From Prochlorococcus sp. AG-409-O23 (GTDB taxonomy: Bacteria > Cyanobacteriota > Cyanobacteriia > PCC-6307 > Cyanobiaceae): a stretch of DNA of 64,000 bases. The notes beneath the pieces are model-generated. The model was not told where the DNA came from and did not search any database. It worked only from the letters and a program-made list of their open reading frames with translations. Below are positions 20,718 to 29,352 of this stretch, one piece after another; position 1 is the stretch's first letter; each line of letters starts with the position of its first letter. The translations under genes were made by a program, and so were the position numbers. The DNA lies in the NCBI GenBank assembly GCA_003215355.1, contig QCKL01000003.1, positions 45,744 to 109,743 of the forward strand, in the 5' to 3' direction.

Positions 20718-22094
20718 TTGCCACGCAAGTTTCCTGAAATTTGGACAACGCTGAAGGTTGCGGACTATGAACGTGGGTCTTTCCCTGCCAATCTTTATCT
20801 GTTTTGGAAACCTTCTAAAAGCAAATACATTTACGCAAAATATTTACCGGAATTAGAGGAGGACATTCGCCCAAACAAGGGACGGAATAAAGACGGAAAA
20901 GGTAGGAGAGCGCCTTTTGAGGCATCTATGCAGACAATCGATACAAGAGAGGCATTGGATTGTGCAATTCAGTGGTCAAAGGGAATCAAAAGAAAAGTGC
21001 AGAGGCAAGAGGAACATTCTTTGCACCGTTATTGGGAGAGATGGTCTCTTCGTGAATTTGAGAAACCCAGAAGGAACCTTCAGTCAAAGGTCAAATTCAG
21101 GCGGGACACTCAACTGAAATGGGATGGGGAGCACTACGGGATCAAACATCAACCATGGGCGCAGAAGAGTGTGGATGAGATCAACTTTGTTGATTTTCAG
21201 GACTATTTCTTATTGCTGGAAAAGAGAGCACGAAAGAACAATGGAACGAATGGGAGTGGGATGAAGGAACAACAAAAAGCATTTATTAGAGCGTTGATGA
21301 TGGAGGCAGAAATCGATTTTCCTCATCTACAAATCCCTAGATTTCCTTCTATCTCACGCCAAACCAAACAGGTCGTACACCTCAATCAAAAGCAGTGGGA
21401 TTTGCTTTTAAGAACGATCAAAGAGCAATGTGATTTTGCAGTGAATAAGCAACTCAACTACAGGCAATACAAGGCATTGAATTGGACTTACAACAACAGA
21501 CAGAACCAACGCAATTGGGTTGATCTTTATGACGCATTGCTTTTGGAGTGGTTCTTTTTCCTTCGCGCTGAAGATATGCCTCGCCTTAAGAGTGAATGGT
21601 TCCAAGGCAACGGGGAAGGTCAATATCAATGCTTATTAGAAGAGACCAAAGGCAATAGGGATATTCATGTCACTCAGTCATTTCGACCTGATGCTGATCG
21701 ATTTATGAGAAGGATGAAATTAAGGAGACCAAAGAAGGGATATTTGATCTTTCCTGAGATCCCAAGACCTGAAGAGGGAGGTGCAGAAAACAAAGTAAGA
21801 AACCTCCTTAATCATTTGCTGAGGAAAGCAGTTGAGAAATGCCTACCTGATTTCGACTTAGGACCAAAACCTTGGACAACTATTAGACACACTGCATTTC
21901 GCTTGATGCTGGAAGATGATCCTTCGCTTTGGGTTGGGCACAAGTTGAGGGACTTTGCACGCAACGGTCACACCAGTCCAGACCAACTTCAAACCACCTA
22001 CATCACGCCTATCCAATCAGCACAAACAGCAAAAGAGACAAGAGAAAATCTTCGGTCTAAAGGTTGGAATACTGGAAGCAGGGTCAAGGTTTAA
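20718..22094 (+). CDS. Tyrosine recombinase/integrase (tycheposon type)
   Basis: Catalytic-like Arg in EWFFFLRAEDMPRL, RHTAFRLML (HxxR), GHTSPDQLQTTYI (H and Tyr); directly inside attL. Confidence 0.85.
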   Translation: MPRKFPEIWTTLKVADYERGSFPANLYLFWKPSKSKYIYAKYLPELEEDIRPNKGRNKDGKGRRAPFEASMQTIDTREALDCAIQWSKGIKRKVQRQEEHSLHRYWERWSLREFEKPRRNLQSKVKFRRDTQLKWDGEHYGIKHQPWAQKSVDEINFVDFQDYFLLLEKRARKNNGTNGSGMKEQQKAFIRALMMEAEIDFPHLQIPRFPSISRQTKQVVHLNQKQWDLLLRTIKEQCDFAVNKQLNYRQYKALNWTYNNRQNQRNWVDLYDALLLEWFFFLRAEDMPRLKSEWFQGNGEGQYQCLLEETKGNRDIHVTQSFRPDADRFMRRMKLRRPKKGYLIFPEIPRPEEGGAENKVRNLLNHLLRKAVEKCLPDFDLGPKPWTTIRHTAFRLMLEDDPSLWVGHKLRDFARNGHTSPDQLQTTYITPIQSAQTAKETRENLRSKGWNTGSRVKV

Positions 22095-22375
22095 GCAACT
22101 TCAGGACACCAACCAATCTCCAGCACTCGCTTCTTTTGCCAGTGAGGACAACGCTTGGTGAGATGCTCTCCTTGTTGAATGAGACGTTGGTGAATTGGAC
22201 AGGTCAAAAGAGTGACGCACTGCTTGGTACAGGAATAGGTGAAGTGCTCACAGGTCATGCAAACGGCACTACCTCTTGAGTGCTGTAGTTCCCCGTGCTC
22301 GAAGTAGTCCCACTCTTCGGGTTCGTCAGTGACTTTGACTGGTGCGACTGGGGTTTTACGCTTTGCCCATGCCAT
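22091..22375 (-). CDS. Small Cys-rich, probably zinc-binding protein, 94 aa
   Basis: CMTCEHF, CTKQC, LLTCPIHQRL, GEHLTKRCPHW. Confidence 0.65.
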   Translation of the reverse strand: MAWAKRKTPVAPVKVTDEPEEWDYFEHGELQHSRGSAVCMTCEHFTYSCTKQCVTLLTCPIHQRLIQQGEHLTKRCPHWQKKRVLEIGWCPEVA

Positions 22376-22389
22376 AAGGTTCCTCTATC

Positions 22390-22403
22390 AGTACATCTGT
22401 ACT
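22390..22403. promoter_or_regulatory. LexA-type box AGTACATCTGTACT
   Basis: Perfect AGTAC-N4-GTACT palindrome 14 nt upstream of the 94-aa gene start. Confidence 0.5.
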
Positions 22404-22504
22404 AGTAGAGAAAGGGGTCTTTGGTCAAGTGGGTCTGTTGAGGTTGATCATTTATCCAATTGTCTTAGGTCTTATGATTAATAGATATATGACCAAGTCA
22501 AATA

Positions 22505-22771
22505 ATGCAGAGGAAAAATTATACCAAAAAGTATAACTTAGACGAGTTCCTTTCTACTAGAATAGGCAGTACATTATACATGTTTTTCTTTACTGTTTGG
22601 CAGTGTAGTGTTTATCTAATAGGTCTAATGCTTTTCTGGTTCTTAATAGGCAAACTATTTGGCGCAAAAATAGATTTAGATTTTATTAATGCCTGTAAGG
22701 GAATTATCATTGTAAGTATATTGCCTGGGATTGGTTTTTCTTTTGCAGTATGGAGGAAAGGAGGTCTCTAA
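22505..22771 (+). CDS. Small membrane protein, 88 aa
   Basis: Two predicted TM segments; no family recognised. Confidence 0.5.
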   Translation: MQRKNYTKKYNLDEFLSTRIGSTLYMFFFTVWQCSVYLIGLMLFWFLIGKLFGAKIDLDFINACKGIIIVSILPGIGFSFAVWRKGGL

Positions 22772-22795
22772 TAATAATTTTAAGTGAATAAACAA

Positions 22796-23872
22796 TTACC
22801 GAATGCAATACTTCTCATACTTTTCACTAGCACATTTTCTTATTTCATCCTTTCCTAATACTGTTGCTGACCACCAATCTTCACAGGCACCTTTCATGTC
22901 ACCGGACTCTTGCTTTAATGATGCCCTATAATTATATGCTTGTGACATATACTCATGTGCTTCTCCCAAATAACCTTCTGGAATTCCTGAAGAATACTGG
23001 TTAAGTACCTCATTAAAATCATTAATTGCGCCTTTACTATCTCCTAACTTACTTCTTTCAAATCCACGAAATAAATATTCTTTAGCGTTATCTCCAAAAT
23101 CTATTTTCATTGCTTCTGTGTAATCTTCTATCGCCCCTTCGTGATCACTTAATTGAGACTTAAAACTTGCTCGATAAAAGTAGTATTCTTTACGATTTTT
23201 TTCATCTTTCAACTTCTCCAATTCTATTGCCTTATCAAGATCTTCAATTGCTTTTTGCTGCTTCCCTGATTCCCCTCTAATTATTCCTCTACACCCATAA
23301 GCATAATAAGAAGATTCTGTATCGATATCGATTGCTTTTCCATAGTCATCTATTGCTCCATTTAAATCACTTGATATACGTTTTACATTGGCACGATCTA
23401 TGTACATCAAATAAATTTGTTCCTGAGCATATCCCTTAAGAGTTTCAGCAACTTCCTGATCTGGAATTCTATTTTCAGAAACAAGTTCTATTAATTTTGT
23501 GTAATCCTCAATAGCACCATTGAAATCATTTGCCTGCTGTCTTTTTTTAGCACGTTCCAAATATAAGTCACTTAGATGAGCAAATCTAGGACCTATATCA
23601 TCTATGCCAACAGGGTACTTTTCTATATATTCACTTAACCTATTAATATTCAAATCATCGTATGTATCTTCAGAATCATCTATTTGATTGCAATGCTCCT
23701 GTGTTAATTCATCTGCATTTAATTCGTCTTCATCCTTAAGAAGTATCAATCCCGCACCAACAACAACAGCAGTCGATCCAATAACAACTGGTTTATCCAC
23801 TTTCAGCAGAGACAAACCAGCAGCAGTGGCAGCACCAACTCCCAGGGCAATAGCAGTGCTACGAAGTTTCAT
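22796..23872 (-). CDS. TPR-repeat protein with hydrophobic N-terminal anchor, 358 aa
   Basis: Multiple TPR units (GAIDDYGKAIDID, GAIEDYTEAMKID); N-terminus MKLRSTAIALGVGAATAAGLSLLKVDKPVVIGSTAVVVGAG. Confidence 0.85.
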   Translation of the reverse strand: MKLRSTAIALGVGAATAAGLSLLKVDKPVVIGSTAVVVGAGLILLKDEDELNADELTQEHCNQIDDSEDTYDDLNINRLSEYIEKYPVGIDDIGPRFAHLSDLYLERAKKRQQANDFNGAIEDYTKLIELVSENRIPDQEVAETLKGYAQEQIYLMYIDRANVKRISSDLNGAIDDYGKAIDIDTESSYYAYGCRGIIRGESGKQQKAIEDLDKAIELEKLKDEKNRKEYYFYRASFKSQLSDHEGAIEDYTEAMKIDFGDNAKEYLFRGFERSKLGDSKGAINDFNEVLNQYSSGIPEGYLGEAHEYMSQAYNYRASLKQESGDMKGACEDWWSATVLGKDEIRKCASEKYEKYCIR

Positions 23873-23874
23873 AT

Positions 23875-24732
23875 CTAGAAGAACAACCTTCTTTGAACAG
23901 GTTTGCTCTCACCGTTTCCTCCTCCATGCACTGCCTTTGCGTATTGATCAGAATAGGCACAGTTCTTGCAACTCTCATTCGGTTCAGGGATCTGGTGTTG
24001 GTTCATCAGAGCAACCATGGCATCGACCTCTGCCTCGATCCAACCAGCATTCCAGTCATAAGGAACCAGTGATTCTTCAAACGTCATCACCTGATTGAAG
24101 TTTTCCTTGTGGCGGTCGGCATTACAGACCAGGAAGTAGGCAGTGCGATGAACATCAAATCCCATCTTTAAAAGGAGATAGGCATAGAAGTCCATTTGGG
24201 TCTTATAGGCATCGTGATAGGCATCCTCTAGATATTCATCGGGATCAACAGCACTGTTCTTTGCCTGGGATTTGTAGTCCACCACTATCAATTTCTTGGT
24301 GATCGTGTCTTGCCAGATGTCGTCCACACCTCCAGTCAGGATGATGGGCGTGTCCTTATGTCGCACCATTAATCCGTGATGCAGTGAGTTCCTCCAGTTG
24401 TCCATTTCTGGATGATCAAAAGGAACGACATGACTCAACCCATTGGGAGCAAATAAGCGATGGGGGATCTGATGTTCTCGGCAGTGATCAAACTCTTTCT
24501 TGAGTAAGAGGTCAGTGGTTTCATTGAGCGTCCAACCGGGAGTACCTGGGGGATCAAGACCCATCACCCGATCTAGATAGAAGCACCTTTTGCAGGTCAG
24601 GAAGTTGGAGAAGCGACCCCGACTGATCTTGAAGTCATACGTTTGATTGGGTTTATAAGACGACGTTTCCCTTACGCGAAGACCAGTTGCCTTGACGGGT
24701 TCTTTCTTACTGTTTCGTTTGAGATCGATCAT
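23875..24732 (-). CDS. PD-(D/E)XK nuclease superfamily protein (RecB/Cas4-like)
   Basis: GGVDDIW ... LIVVDYKSQ core; Cys pairs CKRC and CKNC. Confidence 0.8.
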   Translation of the reverse strand: MIDLKRNSKKEPVKATGLRVRETSSYKPNQTYDFKISRGRFSNFLTCKRCFYLDRVMGLDPPGTPGWTLNETTDLLLKKEFDHCREHQIPHRLFAPNGLSHVVPFDHPEMDNWRNSLHHGLMVRHKDTPIILTGGVDDIWQDTITKKLIVVDYKSQAKNSAVDPDEYLEDAYHDAYKTQMDFYAYLLLKMGFDVHRTAYFLVCNADRHKENFNQVMTFEESLVPYDWNAGWIEAEVDAMVALMNQHQIPEPNESCKNCAYSDQYAKAVHGGGNGESKPVQRRLFF

Positions 24733-24743
24733 TTATCTATTCA

Positions 24744-25541
24744 TCAATCATAAATTTGGCAGTCAACAACATCTTCGTCTTTAAAACCGTGGTATCTAGC
24801 GCTTTGTTCAGACGTAAACAAGTTTCGATCTTCAAGGTCTGAGGGATTAACTATCTCGTAAAAAGTTAAAGGTGTCCAAAACATTGGTTCAGTAAATACT
24901 GAATCTTCTTCATCAAATTCCTCAAGGAGAGTATTTTTATAAAATTCTGGATCTGCTTCAACAAGTCTCTTCGGAACGTAAACACTACCTTCTAAGTCTC
25001 GATATTCTTGAATCAGAAAACCTTCCCATATTTTGTAGGGAGGGTCATTTGGTTCACAATCGACCAAGTTATCTACCCAACGATCTCCTTCGTCATCAAC
25101 AAACTGTTCTTCAAGTAGGTCGATCAGTGGAACTTTCTTGCCTTGTTCATCTGTGTAGTAATAGTTCAGTGCTATCGCAATATCCTCCAAAGATTCATTT
25201 TGGAGATCAATCATTACGGTCTCTAGATTGTTGCAGAGAGCATCTGGATTATCAGGTTTGCGAGTGGATTGACTTGCATTGATTGCTTTTCCCTCTATCT
25301 CTTTAATCCACTCCCCTGCCTCTTCATCACCTAAATCTGCTGCCTTTTGCCAATCAGCAATAGCACCTTCTTTATCATCTAACTCTTCCTTGGCACATCC
25401 ACGATTTGCATATGCCTCTGCATAATTAGGATCTAGTTCAATTGCCTTGGTGTAATCCTCTATTGCTCCTTTAGAGTCCCTTTTATCGTCCTTATCGCAT
25501 CCACGATCAAGATATTCAGAAGCAGTTTTAGGTTCAGACAT
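24744..25541 (-). CDS. TPR protein with uncharacterised acidic C-terminal domain, ~265 aa
   Basis: N-terminal TPRs (GAIEDYTKAIELDPNYAEAYANRG); ATG at 25541 overlaps upstream stop (TAATG), so the ORF-track TTG start at 25550 is less likely. Confidence 0.8.
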   Translation of the reverse strand: MSEPKTASEYLDRGCDKDDKRDSKGAIEDYTKAIELDPNYAEAYANRGCAKEELDDKEGAIADWQKAADLGDEEAGEWIKEIEGKAINASQSTRKPDNPDALCNNLETVMIDLQNESLEDIAIALNYYYTDEQGKKVPLIDLLEEQFVDDEGDRWVDNLVDCEPNDPPYKIWEGFLIQEYRDLEGSVYVPKRLVEADPEFYKNTLLEEFDEEDSVFTEPMFWTPLTFYEIVNPSDLEDRNLFTSEQSARYHGFKDEDVVDCQIYD

Positions 25542-28500
25542 TATTGGCAATGCTCCTTCAATAATTCAGCAGCATCTTCATCTCCTAATTCTGCTGCTTT
25601 CTTCCAATCTTCACAGGCACCTTTGAGGTCTCCAATTGCTTTCCTGCAATTTGCTCGTAGAGAATAGATATATCTTTTTTCTGGACTTACTTCTATAACT
25701 AGAGTGTAATCATCAATTGCACCTTGAATATCATCAATCAAGCGCTTTACTTCAGCACGTCCAATTATTGCACTCTCCTCAAATTCCTTTGATTCTTCTA
25801 TTTTATTATTAAACATTTCAAAGACAATCTGAAAATCAGAACTTGCACCTTCTGGATCTCCCAATGCTTTTTTATAACTCGCTCGCTGCAAATAAAGACC
25901 TGAATCATGATAAAAATCCTCTTCTTCTAGTATCGTATTGATTGAATCAATCGCTTCTTGATACTTTCCTAGTTGATAATAATCCGAGGCAATATCTAAA
26001 ATAATCGGTGGATCTATATAATCAGGATCAATCTCATATGCTTTAAGTGCATCAGATAGAGAACCTACGTAATCCTTTGCTTCTCTTCTTACTTGTGCAC
26101 GAGCGTGATATGTAGAAACTATTGTTTGATCTAACTCTATTGCCTTATTCAAGTATGGAAGAGATTCTGCATACTTCTCTTCTTTTATTTCTTTTTCACG
26201 AGTGCGATATGAATACCCCATTGTTTGATCTAACTCTTTATTCTTCTCTTCTTCTGCAGCGAGTATATCTTCTATATATTCTTCATTGACGAGAATCTCT
26301 CCTATACAACCATATGCCCTAGCATAATCATTATCAATTTCAATGACTTTCTTAAGATCTAAAAGTGCATTATCATAATCATAATAATTCATCTCTGCTA
26401 TACCTCTATTAAAGTAAGCGTCTGGATTGTCAGGATTTAATTCTAAGAATTTTGTACAACTAGAAATTGATTTTTCATGGTCTCCTACATCATTATATAA
26501 TTCTCCTAGATAAAAATGAACTTTCTCATTATTAGGACTAATTTCTAATACTTTCTCGAAATCTTTAATTGCGTTCCAACGGTCTTTTATTAGATCATAG
26601 ACAGCAGCGCGATTGAAATAAGCAAGATTAGATTTTGGGTCAAGTTCTATTGCCTTAGTGAGATCTAGAATCGCACTCTGATGATCTTCCAGATCACTCT
26701 TGGCACTCCCACGTAGGATGTAGGCATTGACATCATTTGGATCAAGTTCTATTGCTTTGCTGGAGTCAATAATTACTCCTTGATAATCTTCTAAGTTATT
26801 TTTATCGCAAGCACGATTGTAATAGAGCATTGCTGCTTTTTCTTCTGCTACAGATTCAATTGCCCTGGTCCAGTCGGCAATTGCTCCTTCATAATCTCCT
26901 GATTTACCCTTATCCTTTGCACTCAAGAAGTAAGTAACGTCAGGATACATTTCATCTTCAGTACCCCATAACAATTCAGTAGCACCTTGATCTCCTAACT
27001 TCGATGCCTTTTTGAAATCTTCTCTGGCACCTTTTAGGTCTGACAATCGACCTTTCAACAGACCTCTATTTCGATATGCTAAAGCGTATTCTGGATTTAA
27101 ATTGATTGCTCTAGTGAAATCATTTATTGCACCTATCTTGTCACCTGAATCTCTCAAAGTAACCCCACGGTTATAGAAAATATCTGGATCGTTTGGGTCG
27201 ATTTCTATTGCTTTATTATAATCCTCAATCGCTGATTTTGGATCTCCAAGTAAGTCCTTACAGGAGGCACGATTGAGGTATGATGTGGCGTTATAAGGAT
27301 CAAGTTCTATTGCCTTATTGTAATTCAATATTGCTTCTTTATATTCACCTTGATCCTGCTTTTGGTTCGCTGATATTATTGCTTCATTAAGTTGTTGATC
27401 ATATTTTTCACCCCAATCACGAACGGTTTTTTGTGCTTCATTCAATTCCTGACTGTTTTCATTTTGTAGAAATTCTGAATGACGCCTAATTATTTCTTCT
27501 TTTGTTAATCCTGATTCTTTGGCATCTATGTATTTACCTAAATCCCTGCACCAGGAACCAGCAGCATTCAACCAACTTGCTGTTCCCTCTGCTCCAAGTG
27601 ATGCTGCCATTTTAAAGTCATTACAGGCATCTATACAATTATCTAATGATTGCTTAGAACGTCCACGTTCATTGTATGCTTGGTGGTAATTCGGATCAAT
27701 TTCTATCGCCTTTGTATAATCATTGATTGCAGCATAGTGATCTCCTAGTTTATCCTTAACATACCCACGATTATAAAAAGCAAAAGCAAATTTTGGGTCA
27801 AGTTCTATTGCTTTAGTGTAATCATCTATTGCACTTTTGAAATCATTTTTTCTACTTTTGGCAAGTCCACGGTTGAAATAAGCACTTACAAAAGTTGGAT
27901 CAATGGTTATTACTTTGCTGTAATCAGATATTTCACCATCAATTTCATTTGCTTTCCCTTTGGCGACCCCACGTTTGAAATATAAATCAGGATTGTTTGG
28001 GTTTTCCTGAATATCCTTAGTCAAAAGGTGAATGCTATATTCACCCTCAATTTCTTCCTCTTTGTAATCAGAGTATGCTTGCAAATTAGCAGTTTCAAAT
28101 TCAATACCTAACTCTGCTGCTTTCTTCCAATCTTCATAGGCACCTTTTTTATCACCTGCTTTGATCTTTGAAAGACCTCTCTGTAAATAACTAAGATTTA
28201 AATATGGTGTATCGTAATCCGTCTCATTTAAATCCATTTCTATTGCACTAGAGCAATCATTGATTGCTCCGAAATAATCCTTTAATCGATGTTTAGTCAT
28301 TCCACGTTCAAGATATAAAGTTGAATCGTCTGAAGTTATTACTATCTCCCTAGTAAAATCTTCTACTGCTCCATTTAAATCTCCTACAAATATCTTTGCA
28401 TGTGCTCTCCACTTATTAACAAAATTATTCTCCTCGGGATCTAATTCTGAACACTTATTCAAATCAGAGATTGCACCAGAGTAATCACCTAAAGTATGTT

Positions 28501-29101
28501 TGTGTCCTGCACGGTTAAAATATGCATCCAGATCATTTGGATTGATTTGAAGTTCCTTGTCTAATTCTTTTAATCTTTCTTCAGATGAAACCAATGCCAA
28601 AGCACTTTCTTTCTTTTCTGTAAATATCTCACGAACTGAAGGGGGCAATTCCTCTGCTGCCTTTATCCAATCCTCATAAGCACCTTTTGTATCATCTTTT
28701 CTACTCTTTGAAAGTCCACGAGTTAAATAAAGAGAAAAGTCATTTGAGTCAATTTCAATTGATTTTGAATAATCATCAATTGCTCCTGAATAATCTTTCA
28801 AATTATTTTTGGCAAGTCCCCGATTGAAATATGCTTTTGGATCATTTGGATTTACTACTAGTGCTTTAGTGCAAACTCTGATTATTTCCGCATAATCATT
28901 TTCATTTATCTGCGTCATCTCATCAGATTGATTTAGTGATTCTTTCGTTTCCTCTTCTTTCCTTCCAGCAACCAACAACCCTGCACCAAAAACAACAGCA
29001 GTCGATCCAATAACAACTGGTTTATCGACCTTCAGCAGAGATAAACCTGCAGCAGTGGCAGCGCCAACTCCTAGGGCAATAGCAGTGCTACGGAGTTTCA
29101 T
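25541..29101 (-). CDS. Giant TPR-repeat protein with hydrophobic N-terminal anchor, 1186 aa
   Basis: Many TPR units (AYFNRGLAKSRKNDFKSAIDDYTKAIELDP etc.); N-terminus nearly identical to the 358-aa protein. Confidence 0.9.
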   Translation of the reverse strand: MKLRSTAIALGVGAATAAGLSLLKVDKPVVIGSTAVVFGAGLLVAGRKEEETKESLNQSDEMTQINENDYAEIIRVCTKALVVNPNDPKAYFNRGLAKNNLKDYSGAIDDYSKSIEIDSNDFSLYLTRGLSKSRKDDTKGAYEDWIKAAEELPPSVREIFTEKKESALALVSSEERLKELDKELQINPNDLDAYFNRAGHKHTLGDYSGAISDLNKCSELDPEENNFVNKWRAHAKIFVGDLNGAVEDFTREIVITSDDSTLYLERGMTKHRLKDYFGAINDCSSAIEMDLNETDYDTPYLNLSYLQRGLSKIKAGDKKGAYEDWKKAAELGIEFETANLQAYSDYKEEEIEGEYSIHLLTKDIQENPNNPDLYFKRGVAKGKANEIDGEISDYSKVITIDPTFVSAYFNRGLAKSRKNDFKSAIDDYTKAIELDPKFAFAFYNRGYVKDKLGDHYAAINDYTKAIEIDPNYHQAYNERGRSKQSLDNCIDACNDFKMAASLGAEGTASWLNAAGSWCRDLGKYIDAKESGLTKEEIIRRHSEFLQNENSQELNEAQKTVRDWGEKYDQQLNEAIISANQKQDQGEYKEAILNYNKAIELDPYNATSYLNRASCKDLLGDPKSAIEDYNKAIEIDPNDPDIFYNRGVTLRDSGDKIGAINDFTRAINLNPEYALAYRNRGLLKGRLSDLKGAREDFKKASKLGDQGATELLWGTEDEMYPDVTYFLSAKDKGKSGDYEGAIADWTRAIESVAEEKAAMLYYNRACDKNNLEDYQGVIIDSSKAIELDPNDVNAYILRGSAKSDLEDHQSAILDLTKAIELDPKSNLAYFNRAAVYDLIKDRWNAIKDFEKVLEISPNNEKVHFYLGELYNDVGDHEKSISSCTKFLELNPDNPDAYFNRGIAEMNYYDYDNALLDLKKVIEIDNDYARAYGCIGEILVNEEYIEDILAAEEEKNKELDQTMGYSYRTREKEIKEEKYAESLPYLNKAIELDQTIVSTYHARAQVRREAKDYVGSLSDALKAYEIDPDYIDPPIILDIASDYYQLGKYQEAIDSINTILEEEDFYHDSGLYLQRASYKKALGDPEGASSDFQIVFEMFNNKIEESKEFEESAIIGRAEVKRLIDDIQGAIDDYTLVIEVSPEKRYIYSLRANCRKAIGDLKGACEDWKKAAELGDEDAAELLKEHCQ

Positions 29102-29218
29102 TCAGAGCGTCGGACTACCTAGACACTCTAGTTAGGACAGTCGATCTCATCAGAAAGCAGTGGTGAACTGGCATGAAAAAGGACACCCTCATCGAGCAGT
29201 GCCCATACCGACAAACTT

Positions 29219-29229
29219 GTGTGAGGAGT
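29219..29229 (+). promoter_or_regulatory. GTGTGAGGAGT: perfect complement of the Yfr1 sRNA core motif
   Basis: Reverse complement ACTCCTCACAC equals the conserved Yfr1 motif as I recall it. Confidence 0.2.
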
Positions 29230-29344
29230 GTCGTCTTTGGGTATACCTATAAATCGGATAGGAATACGACAGTTTTGTGTCGTTTTTAAGTCGGTTTTTA
29301 TTTTTACGACGAGTATTGGTTAGACTCTAGAAGTAAAAACGACA
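29229..29344. promoter_or_regulatory. Cluster of ACGACA/TGTCGT-type repeats between divergent transcripts
   Basis: TGTCGT 29229, ACGACA 29266, TGTCGT 29278, ACGACG 29306, ACGACA 29339; copies two and three form an inverted repeat with 6-nt spacer. Confidence 0.5.
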
Positions 29345-29352
29345 CTAGGAGG

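Noticed and set aside
25541-29101. Highly periodic DNA that could suggest a CRISPR or satellite array
   Set aside because: Periodicity is ~102 nt with an open reading frame coding TPR units; no identical direct repeats with unique spacers
29210-29240. Yfr1 sRNA gene itself on the minus strand
   Set aside because: Core motif present, but I see no flanking hairpins or T-rich terminator; retained only as a possible target site
29173-29289. 38-aa ORF MKKDTLIEQCPYRQTCVRSVVFGYTYKSDRNTTVLCRF upstream of the serine recombinase
   Set aside because: Has a CPYRQTC pair but overlaps the repeat cluster and has no independent support
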